From positions 1,364,001-1,428,000 of the forward strand of contig NZ_CP080417.1 of NCBI RefSeq assembly GCF_019457535.1: a DNA stretch of 64,000 nucleotides. The letters are read 5' to 3'. Of the stretch, positions 51,876-61,234 are shown piece after piece (position 1 is the stretch's first letter; each line of letters opens with the position of its first letter). The position numbers and the translations under genes were made by a program. This stretch comes from Shewanella halotolerans (GTDB taxonomy: Bacteria; Pseudomonadota; Gammaproteobacteria; Enterobacterales; Shewanellaceae). Under the pieces are notes generated by a model, which was not told the origin of the DNA, did no database searches, and saw only the letters and a program-made list of their open reading frames with translations.

Positions 51876-53291
51876 TTAGTTCGCAAATTGCTGGTTAAAC
51901 ACAAGCTCAAACTTGGCGCCACCTAAGCTCTTACTCTCATCTATGGATAGTGCGCCCTGATAGCTGTCCACCAGGTCGCGAACTATAGCCAAACCTATAC
52001 CATGGCCCTTAGCATAGGTATCGGCACGCTTTCCCCGTTCTAAGATGGTTTGTCGCTGCGCCGGGCTAATCCCTTCTCCATCATCTTCGACGCTAATAAT
52101 GAGTTTGCCTTCGCGCGTTTCAATACTGAGTTCAACCTGTGATTTTGCGGCTTTACAGGCGTTATCCAGCAGGTTGCCCAGCATCTCGGTCAGATCGCTC
52201 TGGTCGCCGTAGAAGATCTGGTTTTCCTCTGGGGCCTTGCCATAGCTGAGGGCTACCCCGGGATGGATCTTGACCAGGGTGCGCAGCAGCTTGTCGGACA
52301 CCAAGCTGATCTTAATCCCCAGGTGCCAGGCGTTACCGGCGGCGCTCTGGGCTCGTTTAAGCTGGTGGCCTATGGTGCGATTTATCTGCCCGACCTGCTC
52401 CAGAGAGGTGGGGCTGAGATCTTTTTGGCTCTGGATCACCGCCAGCGGCGTCTTGAGGCTGTGGGCCAGGTCAGAGAGGGCATTGCGATAACGGCTGCGC
52501 TGGCGCTGCTCTGTGCTCAGCAGCGTGTTTAGCTGTTTTGCCACCGCCTGCAATTCATTGGGGTAATGGCCACTGAGTTGCTCCGCCTCGCCACGCTGTA
52601 CCTGCTCCAGCTCCTCTCTAAAGCGCGCCAGGGGGGTTAATGTCCAGGCCAGCCAGGCAAATTGAATTGCCAGCAGCACCAGCATCAGCACGAACAACCA
52701 GCTCCAAAGATGTTGGCTAAAGGCGTTGAGCTGCTGCGCCACGCCGTCGAGATCTTTGATGATGTGGATGGTGATTGGCGCGCTCTGGCGCTGGGCCTCG
52801 CCGGGGGCGAAGCGTACGCTAAAGCTGTAGATGAGATGAGGCTGCTGCTCTAGCATCAGCTCGCCAAATTCGCTGCGTCCCACCTTAGGATGGGGCAGGG
52901 GCGTCGTCAGATTGAATCCAAGAAAGGAGTTGGATGACCAGAGTGGCTCAATGCTGGCTGGGCTATCACCCTGGAGAGCGCTTTCAGTTCGGCGATCGCC
53001 TGCGCGGTCGATCACTGCGTAGAGGCCTGAGCCTATGACATTGAACTGATTTTCCAGCAGCACCTCTGGCATATAGAGCTTGCCATCGTCCATCTCGGCC
53101 ACCGCCAGTACAGAATAGAGGTAGGCACTTAGCTGCTCTCTGACGTTGGTCATAACCTGTTGTTTAAAGGCGTTGTTGAGGGCGAAGCCAATGGTAGGCA
53201 GCAGCAGCAATATCAGCAGCAAGGCGCTGAGGATCAGGCGAACCCTGAGGGAGTTGAGTTTGCCCTGTGGGGCGCGCTGGCTGCTCATCAA
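51876..53291 (-). CDS. Sensor histidine kinase, PhoQ-like
   Basis: 471 residues. Two membrane spans (about 20-38 and 190-215) flank a periplasmic PAS-type sensor. The H-box is LSDLAHSLKTPLAVIQSQ and the ATPase lobe has LLDNACKAA, VEDDGEGISP and GKGHGIGLAIV-like GHGIGLAIVRDL. Phosphotransfer would go to the response regulator, whose gene ends 14 bp upstream. Order and sequence match PhoPQ systems of marine gammaproteobacteria, which sense Mg2+ or cationic peptides in enterics. Confidence 0.88.
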   Translation of the reverse strand: MMSSQRAPQGKLNSLRVRLILSALLLILLLLPTIGFALNNAFKQQVMTNVREQLSAYLYSVLAVAEMDDGKLYMPEVLLENQFNVIGSGLYAVIDRAGDRRTESALQGDSPASIEPLWSSNSFLGFNLTTPLPHPKVGRSEFGELMLEQQPHLIYSFSVRFAPGEAQRQSAPITIHIIKDLDGVAQQLNAFSQHLWSWLFVLMLVLLAIQFAWLAWTLTPLARFREELEQVQRGEAEQLSGHYPNELQAVAKQLNTLLSTEQRQRSRYRNALSDLAHSLKTPLAVIQSQKDLSPTSLEQVGQINRTIGHQLKRAQSAAGNAWHLGIKISLVSDKLLRTLVKIHPGVALSYGKAPEENQIFYGDQSDLTEMLGNLLDNACKAAKSQVELSIETREGKLIISVEDDGEGISPAQRQTILERGKRADTYAKGHGIGLAIVRDLVDSYQGALSIDESKSLGGAKFELVFNQQFAN

Positions 53292-53305
53292 ATGGCCTCG
53301 AAAGC

Positions 53306-53986
53306 TTAACTGTTATCCAGTGGCTTCAGGCGGTAGCCCTGGCCACGTAATGTCTCGATAAGCCCATATTGGCCGTCGGGGTCGAGTTTCTTACGCAGGC
53401 GGCGGATAAAGACCTCGATGACGTTGGAATCTAAGTCGAAGTCCTGATCATATATGTGCTCGATGAGAATGCTCTTGGACTTCACTTCGCCGATATGCAG
53501 CATGAAATACTCGAACAGCTTGTATTCGGAGCCGCTCAGGCTGACATCCTGGTCGCCAAACTTGATCTCGTGGCTGCTGGTGTTGAGAGAGTAGGGCCCG
53601 TTTTGAATCACAGGACTGGATTTGCCCGCCGCCCGGCGGATCAGCGCCTTGAGCCTGGCGATTAGCTCTTCGGGATGAAACGGCTTGGTCAGGTAGTCGT
53701 CGGCGCCGGCATCCAGGCCTTCGACCTTGTCTTGCCAGTTGTCGCGGGCGGTCAGGATCAGTATGGGGTAGTCTATTCCCTCTTCTCTTAACCTGGCGAT
53801 CAGCGCGATACCATCTAACTTAGGCAGGCCAACGTCGATAATGGCGGCGTCGTAGGGGTACTCTCGTCCCTGAAACAGACCCTCTTCGCCATCGCTGGCG
53901 ATGTCTAAGGTGTAGTTGGCATCAAGCAGGTGTTGTCTCAGGTTGTCCTGAAGGGCTAAATCGTCTTCAACCAGTAGTAATCGCAT
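53306..53986 (-). CDS. OmpR/PhoP-family response regulator
   Basis: 226 residues. The receiver has acidic pocket EDD near residues 8-9, phosphorylated Asp51 (IDVGLPKLDG) and Lys in DDYLTKPFHPEEL. The winged helix ends with NVIEVFIRRLRKKLDPDG and TLRGQGYRL. It pairs with the adjacent kinase and is preceded by a PepSY gene. A PhoP-like direct repeat in the divergent promoter suggests it controls its neighbours. Confidence 0.93.
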   Translation of the reverse strand: MRLLLVEDDLALQDNLRQHLLDANYTLDIASDGEEGLFQGREYPYDAAIIDVGLPKLDGIALIARLREEGIDYPILILTARDNWQDKVEGLDAGADDYLTKPFHPEELIARLKALIRRAAGKSSPVIQNGPYSLNTSSHEIKFGDQDVSLSGSEYKLFEYFMLHIGEVKSKSILIEHIYDQDFDLDSNVIEVFIRRLRKKLDPDGQYGLIETLRGQGYRLKPLDNS

Positions 53987-54008
53987 TGGTGTGTCCTTTC
54001 TTAGCAGG

Positions 54009-54326
54009 TTATTGTCGGCTCATCTGTCCTGTTACGGCGTCGATGGCGACATAGAAGACCACGCCATCTTTACTGAGCAACTTGGCGCGGTAGCCTGGGT
54101 TGCCATTGACCCGTGATGATTGCACGCTCAGGACCTTGGCGTTAAAGCGTCCCTTTACCATCTGAGTGGCCTGCTGACGATTTTTAACACGCAGATTTTG
54201 ATTAGTATTTTTCTGAGCCGCCATCAAGATGCTGCTACTGGCCGCCGATATTCCATAGCCCGCACTGTAACCTTGTAGGGGAAACAGGAGTGACGCTATG
54301 GCGAGCAATACTAAGGCTGGTTTCAT
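54009..54326 (-). CDS. PepSY domain protein
   Basis: About 105 residues from ATG 54326 (AGGTGA upstream). Signal peptide (ALVLLAIASLLFPLQGYSA) and a PepSY-like C-terminus (VSSRVNGNPGYRAKLLSKDGVVFYVAIDAVTG). First gene of the phoPQ-like operon; periplasmic PepSY proteins often inhibit proteases or tune the kinase. The role here is inferred from position. Confidence 0.82.
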   Translation of the reverse strand: MKPALVLLAIASLLFPLQGYSAGYGISAASSSILMAAQKNTNQNLRVKNRQQATQMVKGRFNAKVLSVQSSRVNGNPGYRAKLLSKDGVVFYVAIDAVTGQMSRQ

Positions 54327-54512
54327 CAAAATCACCTGTGTTGAATTCTTCGGACAGTGTAAAAGATCCTATAAAAATAAGAAACATATGCCGCGATTCT
54401 CCATGCTCGCCAGGGGGAAAGGCAAGCGTGCTTCTTCATTGTTATCTTGCGCAGATGAACAAGAGCTGAATGTTCAACTTTGCGCCATCTCCTTGAATAA
54501 GCTGATTTTTAA

Positions 54513-54547
54513 TGTTCAGCTTACGTTCATTTTCGATCGCATCTAAT
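54513..54547 (+). promoter_or_regulatory. PhoP-box-like direct repeat and -10 upstream of the anchor-H gene
   Basis: TGTTCA (54513-54518), 5 nt, CGTTCA (54524-54529), 12 nt, TCTAAT (54542-54547). A direct hexamer repeat with 11-bp period set 11-12 nt before the -10 is the classical PhoP promoter layout (TGTTTA-N5-TGTTTA). The start codon is at 54588. Confidence 0.5.
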
Positions 54548-54587
54548 GGCCTTAAGCAAGACGCAGTCCATTTTATGGAGATTGATT

Positions 54588-55604
54588 ATGAACAGACTCA
54601 CGATGAAAACGAGCCAGCAGCTGGCAACTAATACGCCAACAACTAATACGCCAACAAACAAGACGCTCTCAACTATGAACTCCTCAGCTCTGGGTAAGCT
54701 GTATAGCGCCATCAAGGCCACCGCCTTATTGACCATGCTGGGTAGCGGCGCAGCCATGGCGGCCGACAATCTCGGAGAAAATACAGGTGAGACAAGCGCC
54801 CTAGTCGGCTCGGCATCGACCAGCGTAGTGCAGGATGAACAGACGCTGGCCCAAGGTTTTAGCCGCGCCGGGCAGGCCATGACCAGTACGCAGCAGGCGA
54901 GCGCCGAACAGCTTAAACAGCAGAAGGTGGAACTTGCCCCGCGTAAGACGCGTGAGCAGGTGATTGCCGAGCGCCAGGCGCTGACACTCAGCGCAGAGCA
55001 AGGCTCAGATCAGAGCTTAGATAAGAGCTCGGCTCAGGCTGGTACTAAACTGCTCAAGTCCTCCGCTCAGCGCCTCGAGGCCGGGATCTACCATGAATTT
55101 GCTATCTATGAGGCCAGCAGCCGCCTGTTTGAAGATATCGATTATGACGGCTTCTATCGCACCTTCAGCGTGACCTTCGATGCCGATGTCCACAGTTATT
55201 ATCTGGGCGAACATGCCAACGTCTATGCCGACCTCTATTTGAGCCGTAATGGCGGGCCCTGGGAGCTGTACCACACCACAGATGTGTTCACCATAGTGGA
55301 TGATGCCAGCGACGATGATTTTGAGGTGCTCACCACGCTACATACTGGTTATCCGACGGACCACTATGATGTGTTGATCGATCTCTATGAGGTGGGTTAC
55401 AGCGATATCGTCGCCACCATCAGCAGCGATGATCTGGATGATCTCTATGGGCTGCCGCTTGAGAGCGCCGATCGCGACCAGTATGTGGTCGAAGAGGTCG
55501 TCACCGAAGTCGAGGTAAGTGGCGGTAGCCTCTCTGCGACCTGGCTGATGGGACTAATGGGCCTGGCGGGACTGAGCCTGGTGCGACGTCGTCAGCAGGT
55601 GTAG
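54588..55604 (+). CDS. Choice-of-anchor H family protein with GlyGly-CTERM
   Basis: 338 residues from ATG 54588 (GGAG upstream). The export signal is unusually far in, near residues 45-60 (ATALLTMLGSGAAMA), after a Thr/Asn-rich lead. The body holds a beta domain (YHEFAIYEASSRLFEDIDYDG, DADVHSYYLGEHANVYADLYL). The tail GGSLSATWLMGLMGLAGLS plus RRR is a GlyGly-CTERM sorting signal processed by rhombosortase and linked to type II secretion. It is predicted to sit on the cell surface and may be PhoP-controlled. Confidence 0.82.
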   Translation: MNRLTMKTSQQLATNTPTTNTPTNKTLSTMNSSALGKLYSAIKATALLTMLGSGAAMAADNLGENTGETSALVGSASTSVVQDEQTLAQGFSRAGQAMTSTQQASAEQLKQQKVELAPRKTREQVIAERQALTLSAEQGSDQSLDKSSAQAGTKLLKSSAQRLEAGIYHEFAIYEASSRLFEDIDYDGFYRTFSVTFDADVHSYYLGEHANVYADLYLSRNGGPWELYHTTDVFTIVDDASDDDFEVLTTLHTGYPTDHYDVLIDLYEVGYSDIVATISSDDLDDLYGLPLESADRDQYVVEEVVTEVEVSGGSLSATWLMGLMGLAGLSLVRRRQQV

Positions 55605-55794
55605 ATATCCTTTATGTGTCTCTTTCTTTTAACGTCACATAACCGTTTTTAGCATTCGTTTTTTAAAACCATTTTTAATAACCATAGCTAAATTAAGGTT
55701 ATGTGGTGTCGCCATGAAGCATATTTCACAAAATTTTGCCCCCAACAGGCGTATATTAAGAGCCACTGGATAAACGTCTGAAATGGGGGAGACG

Positions 55795-56580
55795 ATGTCA
55801 AAAGGGACGATTAATCAAGTGGCTGCCAATCAAGGCGCTGTCAGTCATGAAGGAGTCAGTCAAGAGGTGAAGGTTTACAAGGTGTGGGATAAGCCCACGC
55901 GGTTGTTTCACTGGATAAACCTTGGCTTAGTCATGGTGCTGATCTTCATCGGCATGGTGATGTTATTTAAGGGCGATATCGGCATCAGCGGTCTGGAAGC
56001 CAAGATAGGCCTGAAGAAACTGCATGTCTGGGTCGGTTACCTGTTTGCCATTAATCTGGTGATCAGACTGATCTGGGGGGTCATCGGCAGTCATAGTGCC
56101 CGCCTGAGTCAGTTGCTCCCGGATCTCAAGGGATTATCTGGCTACAAGGCCAAGCTGGCCAAGGGGGAGTCGCCTCAATATCTGCATCATAATCCCATGG
56201 GGCGCCTGGCCATCTTTGCCATGATGCTGCTGTTGGTGACCATAATGGTGACAGGCCTGGTGCGCGCCGGGACCGATATCTATTACCCACCCTTTGGCGG
56301 TGCGGTCAGCGACTATATTGCCCAGCCCGGCGTCGATGGTGCCAGCATCAAGCCCTATGACGATACCGGCGTCGATGCGCAAAAGGTGGCGATATTAAAG
56401 CCCTATAAGTCGCTGGCCGGCGAGGTGCATGTGTATAGCGTCTATCTGCTGATCCTGATGATAGTGCTGCATGTGGCCGGGGTGATAGTGGCCGAGATTA
56501 AACATCAGCCTGGCCTAGTGTCGGCGATGATATCGGGTAACAAGCCCCTCAGCGGTCCCGCCGAGGATGAGAAGCACTAA
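55795..56580 (+). CDS. Cytochrome b561-like membrane protein
   Basis: 261 residues from ATG 55795 (GGGGGAG upstream); ATG 55783 is an alternative. Four membrane helices carry His ligands: DKPTRLFHWINLGLVMVLIF, KLHVWVGYLFAINLVIRLIW, RLAIFAMMLLLVTIMVTGLV and VHVYSVYLLILMIVLHVAGV. The pattern fits Ni,Fe-hydrogenase-type cytochrome b, which moves electrons between quinone and periplasmic partners. No partner gene is adjacent. Confidence 0.88.
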   Translation: MSKGTINQVAANQGAVSHEGVSQEVKVYKVWDKPTRLFHWINLGLVMVLIFIGMVMLFKGDIGISGLEAKIGLKKLHVWVGYLFAINLVIRLIWGVIGSHSARLSQLLPDLKGLSGYKAKLAKGESPQYLHHNPMGRLAIFAMMLLLVTIMVTGLVRAGTDIYYPPFGGAVSDYIAQPGVDGASIKPYDDTGVDAQKVAILKPYKSLAGEVHVYSVYLLILMIVLHVAGVIVAEIKHQPGLVSAMISGNKPLSGPAEDEKH

Positions 56581-56662
56581 CTGCGATAGATAGAGACCAT
56601 AGCAGGTTTATAGCCTAAGCATACGGCATCTGTTCATCGGAGTTTGAAGCAAGTATGAGAAA

Positions 56663-56686
56663 AATGCAGCCCCGGCTGCATTTTTT
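56663..56686 (+). terminator. Rho-independent terminator after the cytochrome b gene
   Basis: AATGCAGCC-CC-GGCTGCATT then T run. Confidence 0.85.
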
Positions 56687-56825
56687 ATGCCCTGGATTCT
56701 ACCTATTTGCCTAGCGGATAAAGCTTGGTTGGTTTTTTATCAAAGCAGCAATTAAAGACTTAATTTAATGCGATTTTTGGTCTAGTATGTTAGCTACTTG
56801 TAAATGTTTCGTTTCCGGGGGAAGC

Positions 56826-57356
56826 ATGAAGCGCGCATCTATGCTGGTATTGTGTTTGGCGAGTCTTATCGCGTCGGGATCTGCGATGGCGGTTGCCGAT
56901 ATTAAGGGGTATTACCTGGGGGCCTTGGCGGGCCACTCTACGCTAGAGGCGGGAGAATTTGACGAGTCGGCCATCAGTTATGGTCTCTATGGCGGTTACT
57001 ATTTCAGTAAAAACTTCGCCGTCGAGAGCACTTATGTTCGCACCGACAACTTTGTCGATGTGGGAGATGTGAAGGCCAATCAGTTGTCTATCGCGGCCAA
57101 GTTCCACCACTATTTCAATAATACTTACTCTATGTTCATCAAGGCGGGTATGGCGGCCACTAAGGTCGAGGCCGATCTGGACTACGACGGCAACGGCTGG
57201 CTGTGGGGCACTGGCTTTAACATGGCTTTCGACAATGGCATTAACGTGCGTATCGCCTATGAGATGCTCTATACCGATCTCGATGCGACCGGGCTCGATG
57301 AGCAGGTGGAAAGCGATTGGGGTAATGTCTATCTAGGCGTGCACTATCAGTTTTAG
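56826..57356 (+). CDS. Outer-membrane beta-barrel protein
   Basis: 176 residues from ATG 56826 (GGGGGAAGC upstream). Signal peptide (ASMLVLCLASLIASGSAMA). Eight-strand barrel pattern: GYYLGALAGHSTL, YGLYGGYYFSKNFAVESTYV, FIKAGMAATKVEADLDYDG, VYLGVHYQF with terminal Phe. It resembles OmpA-transmembrane-like porin-family proteins and lacks a peptidoglycan domain. Confidence 0.85.
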   Translation: MKRASMLVLCLASLIASGSAMAVADIKGYYLGALAGHSTLEAGEFDESAISYGLYGGYYFSKNFAVESTYVRTDNFVDVGDVKANQLSIAAKFHHYFNNTYSMFIKAGMAATKVEADLDYDGNGWLWGTGFNMAFDNGINVRIAYEMLYTDLDATGLDEQVESDWGNVYLGVHYQF

Positions 57357-57450
57357 GCGCTAGATTAACGTTAGGCGTTAGCCCAACTATAGACTCACCT
57401 CCATTTTTAGACTCACGCTCATTTTTAGATAGTGAATGTCGATAAATAAG

Positions 57451-57474
57451 ATGCAGCCCAGGGCTGCATTTTTT
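57451..57474 (+). terminator. Rho-independent terminator after the beta-barrel gene
   Basis: ATGCAGCCC-A-GGGCTGCAT followed by T run. Confidence 0.85.
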
Positions 57475-57601
57475 GCGCTTTAAGTTTGTAAAACGTCATC
57501 TAAGGTGCATTTACAATGTAAAAAATCCACAATAACTCCTTCTTAAACAATTACAAAGCTTCTGCTTCTCTCTCCCCTTGGCTTCTCCATATTGAAAGCT
57601 T

Positions 57602-57620
57602 ATTGATAATCGTTATCATT
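57602..57620. promoter_or_regulatory. Fur box upstream of the siderophore receptor
   Basis: ATTGATAATCGTTATCATT matches the Fur consensus GATAATGATAATCATTATC well, with the central GATAAT-GTTATC dyad. It lies about 30-50 bp before the receptor start, as for iron-repressed genes. Confidence 0.8.
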
Positions 57621-57651
57621 TGCATGCAATTTTTAGGGGAATTCTTAACAA

Positions 57652-60096
57652 ATGAAACAGATGCGCTTATCAGCAGTCGCGCTAGGATGTGCCGTATCCT
57701 TGTCGGTATCGGCAGAGGCAGAGCAACACAATACCAGTATCGAACAACAAGCTTTGGTAGAGGTCGAACGCATTACCGTATATGGCCGGCAGAACAAGGT
57801 CGTAATGAACTCAGGCCTGGCCACTAAATCTGATATGTCACTCATGGAGACGCCTGCAGCCGTGGTGGTGGTCGATGAGGAGTTGATCACAACCCAGGGG
57901 GCAACAGAGCTGCAGGAGCTGCTGCGCAACATAAGTGGTGTGACCCAGGCGGGCAACAACTACGGCATAGGCGACAATATCGTTATCCGTGGCCTGGGGG
58001 CCAATTATACCTATGATGGCATGTATGGTGGCGCCGGTCTCGGGAATACCTTTAATCCGACACGCTCATTGACCAATGTCGAGTCGGTTGAAGTGCTAAA
58101 AGGCCCTGCAACCGGGCTTTATGGCATGGGCAGCGCCGGCGGCGTTATCAACCTTATTGAGAAGAAGCCTCAGTTTAATGCCAGTCATCAATTCACTGCC
58201 GAAGTTGGTCAGTGGGACAGCTATTCACTGGGGCTCGACAGCACGGCGGCGTTGACAGATAAGGCGGCCTATCGTTTGGTGGCAAAGCATGCCAGAAGCG
58301 AGGGGTATCGAGACATAGGTACCGACAGGGATGAGGCTTACGCTTCATTAAAATGTCTACTGAGCGATCAGCAAGATATCATGCTCAGTGCCGCCTACAT
58401 CAAAGATGCGATAGCGGTAGACTCTATCGGACATCCTATTCGTATTTACAATGCCGCGTCGGTTGGGGGTAAGCCTGCGGGTGAGGTTAGCTGGCAAGAT
58501 CTGCTCAACGATGTTTCTAGCGCGGGATTACAGCTGAGCGATGAACAGCGTAAGCAATTGGCTGACTCGTTATCTGCCGGTGATGGCCTGACCCCCTATG
58601 CCTTTGGTGAAGCGGGGATCATTTCGCCGATGGCGAAAGACAACGAGGGTGAAGAGCTAAGGTTTAAGCTGACCCATAATATCTTTTTCGCTGACAATCT
58701 TTTTCTTAATCAGCAGTTGCAGTATCGCGACTATCAGTCGGGGTTTGCCCGTCAAACAGGTGCCTATAACTATGTTTATTGGAACCGCAACGGGGTGATC
58801 AACAGCGACCCCCGAGCGCCTCTGGTGGTAGATGATCGTCTGTATCCTTTCGCCGCACGTCGCCAGGAGTATCGTCAGGTTCAGGCCGACGAGACTTCGT
58901 GGCAGTATTTTGCCGATCTGCGTTATGACTTTAGCGTCGCGGGAATAGATAACGAGCTGTTAGTTAACGCCAATTTTGAAGATCGCAATATTCGCTTCAA
59001 GCAATACTCCATCTATGACGCGGACAAGGTGATCAAGAATAAGGCCGGTGAGGTGATCTATCAGGGCCAGCTGCCCTATATCTTCGATATTCGCTCGCCC
59101 AACTGGGCGGAGGGACAGTTCGAAGATTATGACCCTCTGATGACCAGCAACTATAACAAGAAGGTGCAGGCATGGGGCGTGGGCCTGCAACATGTGGGCT
59201 ACTTTGATTTTGGTATTACGACGCGAATTGGGGTCGCCTTCAATGACATCTCTCAGCGTTACGAGCATTATGGCGTCGATGCGCGCTACAGCGCCAGTCT
59301 CGCACAGCCTACGCCGGAAGCCGATACCTCAGATGATGGGATGACCTATAACTTGGGCATTACCTACATGCCAACCGATGATCTGTCGTTCTTTATCAAT
59401 CACGCCAAGGGGCGCACCGCCTATAGCGTGCTGGGCAGCCTAAAGGGCGATGGTGCCGATAGAGAAGACTCAGAGTCTATCAGCAACGACATAGGGGTAC
59501 GTTTTAAAGCCTTTGATGATCAGATGCTGGCCTCGATTGTGGTGTTTGAAAGTTCACGAACGAACTTGCAATACAACAACAAGGACTATGAGGCGGGGGT
59601 ATCGGGCCCAGATGTGGCGCAATATTTCTATGACGGCAAGGAAGAGACCAAAGGGGTTGAGCTGGATCTCAATGCTCACCTTGGCGAGCGCTGGGCAATA
59701 AATGTCAATGGTGTCTATCAGGACGCCAGAGACAAGCAAGATCCTAACAGCACGAGCTTCGATACTCGTCAGAAAGGTGTGCCTTACGTGACGGCCAGTA
59801 CCTGGGTGACCTATGATGCCGACTGGTTTAAGCTGCCGAGTCCGCTCAGTGTCAGTCTGGGCGCAAAATATGTGGATGATCGCAGCACCCACTCCGCATC
59901 GTTTGGGATCCCAGATGGTTATGTGCCCAGTTATACCGTGATGGATGCGGCGCTGAGTTATCGGGCAGACAGTTGGACAGTGCAGCTGAATGTGAATAAC
60001 CTGCTGGATGAGCACTATTATGAGAAAGCCATGTTCCTCGGCGGTATGCCTGGCGCCGAACGCAACGCCAAGCTGAGCCTCAGCTACCGTTTATAA
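57652..60096 (+). CDS. TonB-dependent siderophore receptor
   Basis: 814 residues. Signal peptide (LSAVALGCAVSLSVSAEA). Plug: VVVVDEELITTQGATELQEL, NIVIRGLGANYTYDG, VEVLKGPATGLYGMGSAGGVINLIEKKPQ. The barrel ends NNLLDEHYYEKAMFLGGMPG, RNAKLSLSYRL. It belongs to the FhuA/FecA-type siderophore receptor class. The Fur box directly upstream indicates iron repression. The siderophore is unknown; no transport or synthesis genes adjoin. Strong terminator at 60130. Confidence 0.93.
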   Translation: MKQMRLSAVALGCAVSLSVSAEAEQHNTSIEQQALVEVERITVYGRQNKVVMNSGLATKSDMSLMETPAAVVVVDEELITTQGATELQELLRNISGVTQAGNNYGIGDNIVIRGLGANYTYDGMYGGAGLGNTFNPTRSLTNVESVEVLKGPATGLYGMGSAGGVINLIEKKPQFNASHQFTAEVGQWDSYSLGLDSTAALTDKAAYRLVAKHARSEGYRDIGTDRDEAYASLKCLLSDQQDIMLSAAYIKDAIAVDSIGHPIRIYNAASVGGKPAGEVSWQDLLNDVSSAGLQLSDEQRKQLADSLSAGDGLTPYAFGEAGIISPMAKDNEGEELRFKLTHNIFFADNLFLNQQLQYRDYQSGFARQTGAYNYVYWNRNGVINSDPRAPLVVDDRLYPFAARRQEYRQVQADETSWQYFADLRYDFSVAGIDNELLVNANFEDRNIRFKQYSIYDADKVIKNKAGEVIYQGQLPYIFDIRSPNWAEGQFEDYDPLMTSNYNKKVQAWGVGLQHVGYFDFGITTRIGVAFNDISQRYEHYGVDARYSASLAQPTPEADTSDDGMTYNLGITYMPTDDLSFFINHAKGRTAYSVLGSLKGDGADREDSESISNDIGVRFKAFDDQMLASIVVFESSRTNLQYNNKDYEAGVSGPDVAQYFYDGKEETKGVELDLNAHLGERWAINVNGVYQDARDKQDPNSTSFDTRQKGVPYVTASTWVTYDADWFKLPSPLSVSLGAKYVDDRSTHSASFGIPDGYVPSYTVMDAALSYRADSWTVQLNVNNLLDEHYYEKAMFLGGMPGAERNAKLSLSYRL

Positions 60097-60129
60097 CTAG
60101 CCCGCTCACCAGCTAGATAGGTAATAAAA

Positions 60130-60154
60130 AACGCAGCCCAGGCTGCGTTTTTTT
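60130..60154 (+). terminator. Rho-independent terminator after the siderophore receptor
   Basis: AACGCAGCC-CA-GGCTGCGTT then seven T. Confidence 0.9.
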
Positions 60155-60165
60155 GTGGGTAAATC

Positions 60166-61014
60166 CTAGCGTAATTTACCCGGCAGATATTTGAATCTCG
60201 CCATCTGCTCGCCGTGGTGCTCAACGATTTTCGCCACCTGCTCGTCGCTCAGTACCTGACGCCACTGGTTCTTGCTGCCTTGGCGGAAGAAAGACTTGGC
60301 ATTTTCATGCTTCTCCACAAAGCCGCGTTTGCTTTCCTGAGCCTTAAGCTGGGCGAAGGAGGAGTGCTTGATGGCGTTCTTGAGGCGATTGGGGTCTTTC
60401 CTCAGGCCGAGGAAAGATTCTATCTTGCGAAACACCTTCTTGGGGTCATCTAAGATATCTTCGTAGCGCAGGACTAGCTTGGCCTCTTCTGGGGTTTGAG
60501 TCCAGCTGGAGACATGCATTGACCATGAGGTGATCACTTGTGGCACGTTTTCGGGCTCGTTGGGGGTGCCTGTCATCTCTTCTGCCATGTAGGCGATGGT
60601 CTCATCTATGCTGTAACCGAAGTAGTTGGCCATAGAGACGGTAACGTCTAAGGGATTTCGCACTATGTAGATGGAGCCCGAGGTCACCGAAGAGTTATGC
60701 AGCGGATATTCTTTATAGGTGCCCAGATAGTTATGGGTCTTCACGAAGGTGGTGCCGTGAGCCTGCATGGCGATGTCGGCTTGCACCGCAGGCCTGAGGG
60801 CGCAGATCTCATCCAGACTGAGGTCTGTCGTCTTACGACCGTCTTGCAGGCGCGCTTGAAAGCGGTGCGCTGCCGACTCGGCGGTCGAGATTTTGTGCAT
60901 GGTGTTGATGTCGACCCCTTGTTCGGCGTTTTGGATGTAGTTTTCAAGGAAGGCGCGAACCCAGGTGTTGCCCGATTTGGGATAGGAGGCGACCCAAAGA
61001 ATATTCCCCATCAA
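60166..61014 (-). CDS. Sulfotransferase domain protein
   Basis: A 282-residue PAPS-dependent sulfotransferase. The 5'-phosphosulfate loop is ASYPKSGNTWVRAFL near residues 8-22, and the 3'-phosphate motif is IYIVRNPLDVTVSMANYF with Arg and Ser ligands. FFRQGSKNQWRQVLSDEQ near the end replaces the RKGxxGDW motif. No signal peptide is present. The substrate is unknown and no glycan or lipid synthesis genes are adjacent. Confidence 0.9.
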   Translation of the reverse strand: MMGNILWVASYPKSGNTWVRAFLENYIQNAEQGVDINTMHKISTAESAAHRFQARLQDGRKTTDLSLDEICALRPAVQADIAMQAHGTTFVKTHNYLGTYKEYPLHNSSVTSGSIYIVRNPLDVTVSMANYFGYSIDETIAYMAEEMTGTPNEPENVPQVITSWSMHVSSWTQTPEEAKLVLRYEDILDDPKKVFRKIESFLGLRKDPNRLKNAIKHSSFAQLKAQESKRGFVEKHENAKSFFRQGSKNQWRQVLSDEQVAKIVEHHGEQMARFKYLPGKLR

Positions 61015-61234
61015 AAAGTCCTTTCATTATTCTTGTGACTAGCTGGACGTGTGCGTGTCCGGGTACAGGCATATGAAATTACCGATTTGCCCGGCAAATG
61101 GCAAGGGAGAGGCAAAACTCTCTTTTGTCTCGCCGGTGGTGCATGGGAAATAGCATAATGGCTAGATTGGTTTCCTCCCTAAGAGTCGCTATGCTGAACA
61201 CCTAGTGGAAAAATTTTAGGCAATGGAGTCAAGC

